From the NCBI GenBank assembly GCA_012032775.1, contig JAAUQO010000018.1, positions 1 to 44,735 of the forward strand: a DNA stretch of 44,735 bases, written 5' to 3'. Shown one piece after another: positions 26,268-34,765 of the stretch. Positions within the stretch are counted from its first letter, which is position 1, and each line of letters begins with the position of its first letter. The translations under genes and the position numbers were made by a program. The notes below the pieces were generated by a model. The model worked only from the letters and a program-made list of their open reading frames with translations, did not search any database and was not told the origin of the DNA. The DNA comes from Oscillochloris sp. GTDB taxonomy: Bacteria > Chloroflexota > Chloroflexia > Chloroflexales > Chloroflexaceae.

Positions 26268-27566
26268 ATGAACAACCCATTTCTCTGGCCCGATACAACC
26301 ACGCTTCAGGCGGGACGCTTATGGATCGGCGGCTGCGATACGACGGCCCTGGCCGAAGAGTACGGCACGCCGTTGTACCTGTTTGATGAGACAACGCTGC
26401 GGGCGACGATGCGAGCGTATCGCAAGGCATTTGCGGCGGCGTATCCGGCCGAATGCCGCATTCATTATGCCAGCAAAGCATTCCTGAATACCGCCGTTGC
26501 CCAGATCGCCGCCCAGGAGTCGCTCGGCCTGGATGTGGTTTCCGCCGCCGAGTTGTTGACCGCCCAACGGGCCGGGCTGGCGGCCGAACACGTCCATGTC
26601 CACGGGAACGCAAAAACCGCCGATGAACTGCTGCGCGCATTGGAGTACGGCGTCGGCGCAATTGTGATCGACAACCGCGACGAGATCGCACGCCTGGCGG
26701 CACTCACCGCAAGCCGTTCCACAGTTCAGGCGGTGCTGTTGCGGATCGCGCCGAATGTCACCGGCGACACCCACGCCCATATCTCAACCGGTGCAACCGA
26801 CGCGAAGTTCGGTCTGCCGCTCGATACGCTCGACGCTGCGGTTGAACAAGTGCTGGCGGCGCCGGGCTTACGGCTGATCGGCTTGCATGCCCACATCGGC
26901 TCGCAACTGTTCGAGCCGGAAGATCTGGCCGAAGCCGTTGCGGTATTGGTCGCGCAGGCTGCCCGTATCCGCGCGCGCTACGGGGTGGTGATCGGCGAGA
27001 TCAGCCCCGGCGGCGGGCTTGGCGTGCCCTACACCGCCGATACGCCGCCCGCCGATCTAGGGCGTTATGCGCGCACCCTTGCGGCAACGCTGGTTGAACA
27101 ATGCCGCGTGCATGGCCTGACGCCGTTGCCGCGCCTGACGATCGAGCCGGGCCGTTCGATTGTTGCGCGGGCCGGTGTGGCGCTTTATCGCGTTGTCGCG
27201 CGCAAACCCGGCTACTACCTGCATATCGACGGCGGCATGGCCGACAATATTCGCCCCGCGCTCTATGGCGCTCGCTACACTGCGCTGCTCGCCAACCGGG
27301 CCGCTGATCCGGCCGGGCCGCCGATCCACGTCGCCGGGCGCTACTGCGAGTCGGGGGATGTGTTGCTGCGCGATGCGCCGCTTGGCCACGCCGAACCCGG
27401 CGATCTGCTCGCCGTCGCCACCTCCGGCGCATACACCCTTAGTATGGCCAGCAACTACAATCTTACGCCGCGCCCGGCGGTGCTGTTGCTTACCAATGGT
27501 GTCGCCCGCCTGATCCAGCGCCGCGAGACGGAAGCCGATCTGTTGGCGCGTGATCTGTGGTTATAG
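26268..27566 (+). CDS. lysA: Diaminopimelate decarboxylase
   Basis: 432 residues, the last step of lysine synthesis: meso-diaminopimelate to lysine and CO2, using pyridoxal phosphate. The PLP Lys is K70 in HYASKAFLN. Other family motifs are VHVHGNAKTADEL, GLHAHIGSQLFEPEDLAEA, ISPGGGLGVPY, IEPGRSIVARAG, and the active-site Cys in GRYCESGDVLLRD. Normal length. The gene starts four bases after the glycosyltransferase stop and may be co-transcribed. A strong hairpin follows. Confidence 0.96.
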   Translation: MNNPFLWPDTTTLQAGRLWIGGCDTTALAEEYGTPLYLFDETTLRATMRAYRKAFAAAYPAECRIHYASKAFLNTAVAQIAAQESLGLDVVSAAELLTAQRAGLAAEHVHVHGNAKTADELLRALEYGVGAIVIDNRDEIARLAALTASRSTVQAVLLRIAPNVTGDTHAHISTGATDAKFGLPLDTLDAAVEQVLAAPGLRLIGLHAHIGSQLFEPEDLAEAVAVLVAQAARIRARYGVVIGEISPGGGLGVPYTADTPPADLGRYARTLAATLVEQCRVHGLTPLPRLTIEPGRSIVARAGVALYRVVARKPGYYLHIDGGMADNIRPALYGARYTALLANRAADPAGPPIHVAGRYCESGDVLLRDAPLGHAEPGDLLAVATSGAYTLSMASNYNLTPRPAVLLLTNGVARLIQRRETEADLLARDLWL

Positions 27567-27596
27567 CGCGCCGAATGTACGCTCAAGAACCACGTT

Positions 27597-27634
27597 TTGG
27601 GGGTTGCCTCGGGTAAGGTCGAGGCAACCCCCAA
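27597..27634 (+). terminator. Perfect hairpin after lysA
   Basis: A 15-bp stem (TTGGGGGTTGCCTCG / CGAGGCAACCCCCAA) with an eight-base loop begins 31 bases past the lysA stop. There is no U tract on either side, so termination is probable but not certain. Confidence 0.5.
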
Positions 27635-27642
27635 CTGATTGC

Positions 27643-27729
27643 TTAACCGACCGGGAACCCACCTGCGGCAACGGTAAGCACCTGGGCAGTAATTCCATCT
27701 GCCGCGTCTGCGGCAAGGAACGCCGCCGT
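27643..27729 (-). pseudogene. C-terminal remnant of a short-chain dehydrogenase
   Basis: The minus strand reads AAFLAADAADGITAQVLTVA then AGGFPVG and a stop at 27643. This is the usual end of classical SDR enzymes (FLASDAADGITGQVLTVDGG). Upstream of it the frame loses similarity at once, and a GC-rich hairpin follows, so only about 28 codons survive. It sits between the convergent lysA and caspase-like genes. Confidence 0.55.
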
Positions 27730-27754
27730 CGTCGCCGTCGCGCCGATTATGCTC

Positions 27755-27796
27755 TGGGTGCCGGTGGTTGCGCGGCTGGCGCAGCACCGGCACCCA
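27755..27796 (-). terminator. Hairpin at the end of the caspase-like gene
   Basis: TGGGTGCCGGTG (27755-27766) and CACCGGCACCCA (27785-27796) pair perfectly over 12 bp around an 18-base loop. It begins eight bases past the stop codon of the caspase-like gene. No U tract, so it may be a palindromic repeat element acting as a transcript end. Confidence 0.45.
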
Positions 27797-27803
27797 GGCT
27801 ATG

Positions 27804-29150
27804 TTAGCCCAGCGAATCGCGGACTTGCTCTAGTTTTCGTGCTTTCGAGTTGAGATACGCATTGCCGCGCAATGGTGCGAGCAGTTCCAGGGCTTCAATC
27901 ACCAACGTACGGGTGCGTTCGCGATTGCCGCGCCCGAAGGACTTCACCGCCAGGTCGATCTTGCTGACCGCCTCGTCGCGCACGTCTTCATCGACATGAC
28001 GCGCCGTGCCGATCTCGTGGCTCAGGCGCGGCAGCAATTTCGCCGGATCGACCACGGTTTCTTCGTCGTCGCTGCTGCGCGTACCGTCGGCGTATTTCGT
28101 CAGGTTGCCGCGCACCAGATCGCCAACCCGAATATCGCCGACGCTGTTGTTATTGCCGAAGTTGATCAGCGGCGCTTCCTGGCGGTTGTCGATCGTGACG
28201 GTGCTGCCGGCGCCGGCATTCACGGCACTTGCCCGATCACCGAAAGCGGTAACGGTAATCGGTTCAACCACATCGACACGGATTCCCGGCGGCAAGTTGC
28301 TTGGAATCGCATCGGGGCGGATGGCGGCGGCCCTGGGATAATGGGCCAGGGCGAAGTTTCCGGCGCCTTTGAGTAGCGTGAGCAGCGGCACTTGCTCCTG
28401 ATTGAGCGTCGCTTTCACCAAGCGATTGGTTTCTAGATGCACAAAGGAATAGAGATCGAACAGGCTGATCAATCCACTTGTCGCACTACTACCGTTGCCT
28501 CCACGCAGCGCAGAAAGAAACGCATTCGTGAAGTAGCTATGCGAGCCGTCACGCAAAAAGTGCGACAACTGGTCGGCGGCGCTGGCGGTGATAATCGCCC
28601 GCCCGCTACGCTCTGTTCCGCTGGCATCGCTGACCAGTTTGCGAGACGCTTTTTCGTCGATCACAGTACCGATGCGTTCTGCCCCGATACCGCCTTTGGT
28701 CAGCATTGTCGCGCCCGAACCGGCGAAGCAGGCGTTCAGCACCAGTACCACCCGTTCGGCTTCGATCGCCTGCAACTTGCGCCCGAGATCGGCCATACTT
28801 ACTGCCGTGCCGCTTGTGATCTGTTGGCCGTCGAAGCGCATATCGTAACTGCCCAGATAGTACAAACTATCAGTCCCGAGTGCGCCGTGGCCGGTGAAGC
28901 TGATCAGCACCGTATCTTCGGGTTGTGCTGTAGCGGCAAGATTGTCCAGGGCCTCCAGAATCGCCTGGCGGGTCGCTTTTTCATCGGCAAGCACCTGCAC
29001 CTGGCCCGGCGGATAGGCGCACAAATCCGGGTTGATCAGTGTTTTGCCAATCTCGGTCGCATCTCTGGTGGCGATCAATTCATTCCACCGGCTGTCAGCA
29101 TATTCGCCAACCCCAATCACAAGTGCGCGGCCTTGATCAAAGAGTTTCAT
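27804..29150 (-). CDS. Caspase-like (C14) protease
   Basis: 448 residues. The N-terminal 240 residues are a caspase/metacaspase fold: strand ALVIGVGEY, catalytic His88 in VLISFTGHGALG and catalytic Cys141 in VVLVLNACFAGSG, then a p10-like part (GRAIITASAADQLSHFLRDG, SYFTNAFLSALRG). The middle region has a short beta-type sequence (INFGNNNSVGDIRVGDLVRG) resembling linkers I know from multi-domain bacterial signalling proteins. The C-terminal 85 residues are helical. Such orthocaspases cut after Arg or Lys and are linked to stress or defence-type responses in some bacteria, but substrate and role here are unknown. The ATG at 29150 has AAAGGAA seven bases upstream and a good promoter. It is divergent from glgA. 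Confidence 0.9.
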   Translation of the reverse strand: MKLFDQGRALVIGVGEYADSRWNELIATRDATEIGKTLINPDLCAYPPGQVQVLADEKATRQAILEALDNLAATAQPEDTVLISFTGHGALGTDSLYYLGSYDMRFDGQQITSGTAVSMADLGRKLQAIEAERVVLVLNACFAGSGATMLTKGGIGAERIGTVIDEKASRKLVSDASGTERSGRAIITASAADQLSHFLRDGSHSYFTNAFLSALRGGNGSSATSGLISLFDLYSFVHLETNRLVKATLNQEQVPLLTLLKGAGNFALAHYPRAAAIRPDAIPSNLPPGIRVDVVEPITVTAFGDRASAVNAGAGSTVTIDNRQEAPLINFGNNNSVGDIRVGDLVRGNLTKYADGTRSSDDEETVVDPAKLLPRLSHEIGTARHVDEDVRDEAVSKIDLAVKSFGRGNRERTRTLVIEALELLAPLRGNAYLNSKARKLEQVRDSLG

Positions 29151-29181
29151 ACAGTGTTCCTTTGCAGGCGTTGTACCGCCT

Positions 29182-29210
29182 ATTGTATCCCGCGTCGCAG
29201 CGCATCGCAA
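29182..29210 (-). promoter_or_regulatory. Sigma70-type promoter of the caspase-like gene
   Basis: On the minus strand TTGCGA (29205-29210) and TACAAT (29182-29187) are separated by exactly 17 bases. The -10 box is about 32 bases upstream of the start codon. Confidence 0.55.
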
Positions 29211-29216
29211 GCAGAA

Positions 29217-29225
29217 TGCTATACT
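29217..29225 (+). promoter_or_regulatory. Extended -10 promoter of the glycogen synthase gene
   Basis: TGCTATACT matches the extended -10 form TGnTATAnT. It lies 53 bases before the start codon. The -35 position is poor. Confidence 0.5.
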
Positions 29226-29277
29226 AGAGCCAATACCCTGCCCCTTTGTATCCTGTTGCCTAACCAAGGAGATCAGT

Positions 29278-30489
29278 ATGCCGGAACTTCGCAAAGTCGC
29301 GCTGTTCACCAATGAGTATCCGCCGAATGTGTATGGCGGCGCCGGAGTGCATGTCGAGTATCTGAGCCGCGCGCTTGCCAAGATCCTGCCGGTTGAGGTG
29401 CGCTGCTTCGGCGATCAACAGGTGGACGAGCCGAACCTGAAGGTGCGCGGCTATCCGCGCTGGGATGCGGCGAAAGAGCATACCGATCCGCGTTTCGCCG
29501 GCGCCCTCGATGCCTTTAACCGCTCGTTGCTGATGGCGAAAGACAATCTCGACGCCGATATTGTTCATTGCCATACCTGGTACACCGATATGGGCGGCCT
29601 GCTGGCCGGCAAGCTCTGGGGCGTGCCGTATGTGCTGACGATCCACTCGCTGGAGCCGCTGCGACCGTGGAAAGTCGAGCAACTCGGCAACGGCTATCAC
29701 CTCAGTTCTTGGATGGAACGTACTGCGATCGAGCAGGCCGCCGCCGTGATCGCGGTTTCGAAGGAGACCCGCGAGGATGTGCTGCGCTTGTTCAATATTG
29801 CGCCCGAGCGGGTGCCGGTGATCTACAACGGGATCAATCCGGACGAGTATCGCAAAACCGCCGCCACCAATGCCCTTGAACGCTACGGCGTCGATCCGCA
29901 ACGGCCATTTGTGCTTTTTGTCGGTCGCATTACGCGCCAGAAAGGGATCATCCATCTGGTCAACGCAATCCCGCACCTCAACCCCGATTTGCAGGTTGTG
30001 CTGTGCGCCGGCGCGCCCGATACGCCCGAGATCGGCCGTGAGATGGAGGAGGGTGTCGCAGCGGTGAGCGCCGGACGGCCCGGCGTAATCTGGATCCGCG
30101 AGATGCTGGCGCGGCCCGACGTGATCCAGTTCTACTCCCATGCGACGGTTTTTTGCTGCCCCAGTGTGTACGAACCCTTCGGGATCATCAACCTGGAGGC
30201 AATGGCCTGTGAAACCGCCGTGGTCGCCTCGGCGGTCGGCGGGATTAAAGAGGTGGTCGTTCCTGAGGAGACCGGCCTGCTGGTTGATTTGCAGCTTGCG
30301 CCGGGCAGTTTCGATCCGCAAGATCCGCAGGCATTCTCGGCCGGCCTTGCGGCCGGAATCAACCGCGTCGCCGCCGATCCGCAACTCGCCGCGCGCTTCG
30401 GTGTCGCCGGGCGCAAACGAGTCGAAGCGCATTTCAGTTGGAATGCGATCGCCCAACAGACAGTTGAGTTATATCGCAGTCTGCTCTAG
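29278..30489 (+). CDS. glgA: Glycogen synthase, actinobacterial (GT4) type
   Basis: 403 residues, a GT-B glycosyltransferase of family 4 that extends alpha-1,4-glucan from ADP-glucose, or makes maltose 1-phosphate in the GlgM variant. The N-terminal VALFTNEYPPNVYGGAGVHV binds the nucleotide sugar; IVHCHTWYTDMGGLLAGKLW and IAVSKETREDVLRLF follow; the C-terminal domain has FVGRITRQKGIIHLVNAIPH and the catalytic EX7E in YEPFGIINLEAMACE. The ribosome site AAGGAG is six bases before the ATG. Sequence alone does not separate GlgA from GlgM. No other glycogen gene is in the window. Confidence 0.9.
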   Translation: MPELRKVALFTNEYPPNVYGGAGVHVEYLSRALAKILPVEVRCFGDQQVDEPNLKVRGYPRWDAAKEHTDPRFAGALDAFNRSLLMAKDNLDADIVHCHTWYTDMGGLLAGKLWGVPYVLTIHSLEPLRPWKVEQLGNGYHLSSWMERTAIEQAAAVIAVSKETREDVLRLFNIAPERVPVIYNGINPDEYRKTAATNALERYGVDPQRPFVLFVGRITRQKGIIHLVNAIPHLNPDLQVVLCAGAPDTPEIGREMEEGVAAVSAGRPGVIWIREMLARPDVIQFYSHATVFCCPSVYEPFGIINLEAMACETAVVASAVGGIKEVVVPEETGLLVDLQLAPGSFDPQDPQAFSAGLAAGINRVAADPQLAARFGVAGRKRVEAHFSWNAIAQQTVELYRSLL

Positions 30490-30504
30490 CTACCTTTTTT
30501 GGTT

Positions 30505-30531
30505 GAGGTTGGTGGCGCAGCCGCTAACCTC
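30505..30531 (+). terminator. Hairpin between glgA and the GNAT gene
   Basis: GAGGTTGGTGGC-gca-GCCGCTAACCTC forms a 12-bp stem with two G-U pairs, 16 bases past the glgA stop. It ends 18 bases before the GNAT start and has no U tract, so it may be an intercistronic structure rather than a terminator. Confidence 0.4.
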
Positions 30532-30549
30532 GACCGAAAGAGAGGATAT

Positions 30550-31593
30550 ATGACCAGCCTGAACTTCACAATCGAGGAGTTCGATAGCCGCAGTGCCGAT
30601 GACGCGGCATTTACGCCGGTTTGGGAGCTGAACGAGGCTTTGCGGCGCGAAAAGCGCCCCGATGATCCGCCGCGCCCGTTCGCAGCCTATGTCGCCCGTG
30701 AGCGCAATCTCCCCGACTTTATCCTTGTCGAGCAAGCTCTGGCCCGGCGCAACGACGGCGCGCTGATCGGTATCGCCGGCTTTGGCTTCGACACATCCGG
30801 CCCAAATGCACATATCGGCCAGGTGGATGTTTCGGTGTTGCCGGCCGAACGCCGCCGGGGTGTTGGTCGGGCCTTGCTCGCCTGGGCTGTGGAGCGCGCT
30901 CGCGTCCATAACCGGCGGCTCTTATTCATGGTTACTTCCAGCCGGATCGAAGCCGGCGTGATTGTGGCCGAGCGGATCGGCGCCCGGCGCGGCCTGGAGA
31001 ATCGTACCAGCCAGTTGGTGCTGGCCGATCTGGATCGGGCTATGCTGCGCGATTGGCAAGATCGTGCCGCCGAACGAGCCGCCGATTATGAACTGCTCGC
31101 CTGGGACGACACCTACCCCGAGGAGTGGATCACACCGTTCGCAACCCTCTGCGAGGTGATGAATACGGCGCCGCGCGAGGATCTCGATGTTGAGGACGAC
31201 AAGGTTACGCCTGAGAAATTGCGCAGTTGGATGCGCAGCATGATCGCTTCCGGCACCCATGCCTGGACGCTGGTCGCGCGTCGGCGTTCGAGCGGCGCAC
31301 TGGCCGGCTTCAGCGAGATCTTCTGGACGGATGCCAATCCAACCATTCTCAATCAGGGCGCCACCGCCGTGCATCCCGATTTCCGTAATCTCGGCCTCGG
31401 TCGCTGGCTCAAAGCCGCCATGCTCGATCGGGTATTGCGTGAATTGCCCAACGCCGAGTTCGTGCGTACCGGCAATGCCCAGAGTAACGCACCAATGCTG
31501 GCGATTAATGTGGCGCTCGGCTTCAAGCCGTACGAAGCAACTACGATCTGGCAGATCGAAACCGATACCGTCGCCGCCTATCTCACAACGTGA
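30550..31593 (+). CDS. Double GNAT-domain acetyltransferase
   Basis: 347 residues with two GNAT acetyltransferase domains in tandem. The first (about 1-160) has the acetyl-CoA loop VLPAERRRGVGRALLAWAVE, the second (about 190-347) has AVHPDFRNLGLGRWLKAAML. Both bind acetyl-CoA by their R/Q-x-x-G-x-G/A loops. Similar two-domain proteins exist in Actinobacteria and Chloroflexota, without an assigned substrate. The ATG at 30550 (MTSLNF) follows AGAGGA; an in-frame ATG at 30499 would include the hairpin. Downstream is a 61-bp repeat and the MFS gene. Confidence 0.88.
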   Translation: MTSLNFTIEEFDSRSADDAAFTPVWELNEALRREKRPDDPPRPFAAYVARERNLPDFILVEQALARRNDGALIGIAGFGFDTSGPNAHIGQVDVSVLPAERRRGVGRALLAWAVERARVHNRRLLFMVTSSRIEAGVIVAERIGARRGLENRTSQLVLADLDRAMLRDWQDRAAERAADYELLAWDDTYPEEWITPFATLCEVMNTAPREDLDVEDDKVTPEKLRSWMRSMIASGTHAWTLVARRRSSGALAGFSEIFWTDANPTILNQGATAVHPDFRNLGLGRWLKAAMLDRVLRELPNAEFVRTGNAQSNAPMLAINVALGFKPYEATTIWQIETDTVAAYLTT

Positions 31594-31658
31594 GGGGTGC
31601 CCGGCTGATAGGGTGATTGTTGTATGTTGGGCCGGCAGACGCCGGTTTTCCTATCGCG

Positions 31659-31719
31659 GAGCGCATACCGGACGGGCGAGCCGCGCGGCAGCGCGCTCAG
31701 GCATCACGCATCAGGCATC
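31659..31719 (+). repeat. 61-bp dispersed repeat, copy B
   Basis: Matches the reverse complement of positions 346-406 at about 55 of 61 positions without gaps. Lies between the GNAT and MFS genes. Confidence 0.7.
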
Positions 31720-31774
31720 GTGTGATAAGGCATCTGCACCTCGTCACCCCGTGACCGTCCAGAAGGGTCGTCCC

Positions 31775-33046
31775 GTGTTATCAGTCGAACGTTTCGCCGC
31801 CGCCCTGAATCGCCGTGGCCTCTTCTACGGTTGGGTGATCGTATGGATCTGTTTTCTGGTGCTTTGTGTCAATTTTGCCGTGCGCCTGAGCTTCGGGATC
31901 TTCTTCGAGGCCTTCACCCGCGGCAACGAGTTTAACTGGACCCGTGCCGACACTGCCGGGGTTTTCAGTTTATCGGTGTTGGTGCAGGCCTTCACCAGTG
32001 GCCTGGTCGGCTGGATGCTTGATCGCCTTGGGGCGCGGGCGGTTTATGTGATCGGCTTGCTGGTGCTCGGCAGCGGCCTGATCGTCACCAGCCGGATGCA
32101 GAGTCTGGTCGATTTCTTCCTCGCATTTGGGATTTGGACCGGACTAGGCACCGCGATTCTCGGCCTGACGATCCACGGCGCAACCATCAGTCGCTGGTTT
32201 GGGCGCGACGGCGGGCGCGGTTTGGCGATCGGCATGGCGTATGCCGGCACGGGCATGGGGATTCTGGTGCTGGCGCCGCTGTTGGAACGGGTGATCGCGA
32301 CGATCGGTTGGCGCGAGGCCTACCTGATGCTGGCCGGCTGCGCCTTGCTGCTGGCGTTGCCGATGGTGCTGCTGCTGCTGTGTACCAGTCCCCGCGATCT
32401 GGGCTTACATCCCCGCGACGGCGCCGATAGTGCCGGTGTCGGTGCGAACCGCAAGAGCGACATCATCTGGACCTTTGGCGCTGCGATGCATTCGCCCGCC
32501 TTCTGGTTGCTGATGCTGGCCGGTTTTGCCAGCCTGTACACCTTGCGGATGATCACCGTGCATCAGGTGGCCCATTTCGTCGATCAGGGCGTGCCGCGCC
32601 TGACGGCGGCGGCGATCTTCGGCGGCGCCGGGCTGATCACCGCCGCCTCGTACATCAGTTTCGGCTTTCTGAGCGATCGGATTGGCCGGGCGCAAGCCTT
32701 CTATTTTGGGGCGTTAGCCCAGGCGATCGCCCTGGTGATGTTACTTTTTCTGCCGCTCAACGCGCCCTCGTGGTACCTTTACACCTACGCGCTGCTCTGG
32801 GGGATCGGCGAGGGCAGCCGCAGCGGCTTGCTCACGGCGATCGTCAGTGATCGCTTCGGCGGCGCCCAGATCGGGGCGATCGTCGGCACATTAGGTGGAT
32901 TCTTCGGATTCGGGGCGGCGGTCGGCAGTTGGGCCGGTGGCCTGATCTACGATGGCCTGGGCGGCTATGCGCTCGCATTTAGCTCGGCCATCGTCGCCAC
33001 CGGCCTTGCCTGCGCCTGTGTGGCAATTGTGGAACGCCGCCCTTAA
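31775..33046 (+). CDS. MFS transporter (monocarboxylate/OFA-like)
   Basis: 423 residues with about twelve transmembrane helices. The opening GLFYGWVIVWICFLVLCVNF and the signature loop LDRLGARAVYVIGL, together with ISRWFGRDGGRGLAIGMAYA and SFGFLSDRIGRAQAFYFGAL, suit the OFA/monocarboxylate-porter branch of the major facilitator superfamily. Substrate is unknown; an organic acid is the family expectation. The GTG start at 31775 has AAGGG seven bases upstream; the longer frame upstream is a shadow of the GNAT gene. Its stop overlaps that of the ferredoxin gene: a single TTAA (33043-33046) provides both stops on opposite strands. Confidence 0.88.
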   Translation: MLSVERFAAALNRRGLFYGWVIVWICFLVLCVNFAVRLSFGIFFEAFTRGNEFNWTRADTAGVFSLSVLVQAFTSGLVGWMLDRLGARAVYVIGLLVLGSGLIVTSRMQSLVDFFLAFGIWTGLGTAILGLTIHGATISRWFGRDGGRGLAIGMAYAGTGMGILVLAPLLERVIATIGWREAYLMLAGCALLLALPMVLLLLCTSPRDLGLHPRDGADSAGVGANRKSDIIWTFGAAMHSPAFWLLMLAGFASLYTLRMITVHQVAHFVDQGVPRLTAAAIFGGAGLITAASYISFGFLSDRIGRAQAFYFGALAQAIALVMLLFLPLNAPSWYLYTYALLWGIGEGSRSGLLTAIVSDRFGGAQIGAIVGTLGGFFGFGAAVGSWAGGLIYDGLGGYALAFSSAIVATGLACACVAIVERRP

Positions 33047-33630
33047 TCCCCGCTGCCGTCGGTCAACGCGGGAGGCGCTTTCTCAACGGGAAGCGCCCGT
33101 TGGCCGCCGTTCAGCATGCGCTGCGTGATCCGGGTGGTGTCGCGCACCAGCAGTCCCATATCTTCAACCGGCCAGAGCATTTTGAACGGGCCGATGCGCC
33201 CCATCGTGCGCAGCAGATTAAAGGGGAAGGTGCCGATATGCTCCCAGTTGATCATGGCCACATTTCTGATGAACGGGCCGAGATTCTGCGATACCGTTGT
33301 GCCGGGCGGCGGACTCAGCACCGCGCCGAGTTGCCGGCGCAACTCTTCAGCCCGCGTCAGCACCCGCACGTCTCCGCGCCCACGCAATGCCGCCTGGCAT
33401 CCCAGCCGATAGCCGTCGGCCCTGCGCTCCGGCGGTAACCATGTCAGTTCGGCCTCGGTCGGCGGATTAAGTTGATCGGCGCCACTGAGGATGCGGCATT
33501 CGCAGGTTGTGCAAAGCCCGTTGCCGTCGCAATAAAACCCGATATGTGCGTCATTCCGTCGCGCAATGTTCAGCAAGCGCTCACCGAGTTGCGCTTCCAT
33601 CACCTCATCGTTGATCTCAATCTGTACCAT
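33043..33630 (-). CDS. [2Fe-2S] ferredoxin with C-terminal extension
   Basis: 195 residues. Residues 1-95 are a plant/adrenodoxin-type [2Fe-2S] ferredoxin with Cys ligands in YCDGNGLCTTCECRI and RLGCQAAL. Residues 100-195 form an extra region (SQNLGPFIRNVAMINWEHIG, FNLLRTMGRIGPFKMLWPVE) that is amphipathic and may attach to a membrane or partner; I do not recognise it as a named domain. The electron partner is unknown, but the HoxEFUYH hydrogenase is in the same genome. GGAGG lies seven bases before the ATG at 33630. Confidence 0.8.
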   Translation of the reverse strand: MVQIEINDEVMEAQLGERLLNIARRNDAHIGFYCDGNGLCTTCECRILSGADQLNPPTEAELTWLPPERRADGYRLGCQAALRGRGDVRVLTRAEELRRQLGAVLSPPPGTTVSQNLGPFIRNVAMINWEHIGTFPFNLLRTMGRIGPFKMLWPVEDMGLLVRDTTRITQRMLNGGQRALPVEKAPPALTDGSGD

Positions 33631-33726
33631 GACGTGCCTCCACCTGATACCAAAAGGAGAGCCGTTCCCAAGGAGAACCCTATTGTACCCGAAACGGTGC
33701 AGCTTGTGGGCGAAGCGGTTGGCAAA

Positions 33727-34711
33727 TTATGGCCGCTCGAATGGTTTGCCGAGGGCGGCCGGCGCAGGGGCGGCAAGCCGGTTGATCAGGCCACGGATCG
33801 GCCCGCGAATAAGCGGCGGTAATCCCGCGATCTGTCGCTGTACGCCGGATCCGACGGCAAGATTGATCAGCGCCAGCACCACAATCATCAGCACAAACGG
33901 CGCAACCTGGAAGATCTGCGTCGGCACGCTCGGCAGCGCACTCTGCGAGCGCGTCGCCAGGATCTCCAACCCCGCAAAAGATAACAGCCCAGCGCCACGG
34001 TCCATGGCCGCCAGCCGCCGAAAATCACAATTGCCAGCACGATCCAGCCGGTGCCGAAGATATGCCGGTAGCTCCAGCCCTGTTTCAGATCGAGCGAATA
34101 GGCGGCGCCGGCGATCCCAACCAGCGCCCCGCCAAGGATGGTGTAGAAATAACGCAGCCGGGTTACCGGCACTCCGCGGGCGTATACCGCCGCCGGACGT
34201 TCACCGAGCGCCCGTAAAGTCAGTCCGGGCCTGGTATTGAACAAGAACCAGGCCGTGAGCGGGATCAGCAGGAAGCTGGCATAGATCACCAGATCGTGGC
34301 GAAAGAACAGTGTGCCGATCAGCGGGATCTCGGCCAGGCCCGGGATCGGCGCAAACGGCACCGCCGGCCCCGGCACGCGCACAAACGGCGCGCCGAAGAA
34401 CGACGACAACTCGGTGCAGAAAAGCGCCAGCACAAAGCCCACCGCCGTCTGCGATTGGCTCAGGCTCAGGCTCAGCCAGCACAACAGCAGCGCCACCAAT
34501 GCACCGACAAGCGCCGCCGCGCCGAATCCCAGCAGCAGATTATTCGTCACCAACGCAACCGCGAAGCCGGTCATCGCCGCCAGCAACATCGTACCGTCGA
34601 GCGACAGATTGATTACCCCGGCCCGCTCGGTGATCGTCTCGCCCATTGCCGCGATCACCAGTGCGCCGCCGCCGCCAACATCGCCGCCAGATCGATAATC
34701 AATTGATCCAT
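33727..34711 (-). pseudogene. BMP-type ABC transporter permease, frameshifted twice
   Basis: The last gene of the importer operon. It starts at ATG 34711 (MDQLIIDLAAMLAAA), loses its frame near 34660-34670, resumes as MIAAMGETITERAGVINLSL (the family signature of the second permease) through TGWIVLAIVIFGGWRPWTVA, and shifts again near 33988 to LLSFAGLEILATRSQ and the final helices, ending at 33727. With both shifts repaired it would be a normal permease of about 325 residues (YufQ/NupC-like family). Two breaks in one gene make sequencing indels or decay equally possible. Without this protein the importer would be incomplete. Confidence 0.75.
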
Positions 34712-34765
34712 GATCTGCCCTAAAAGATCAGCGTGCTGTGGGTCACGAAATCGCTCACAGCACCC

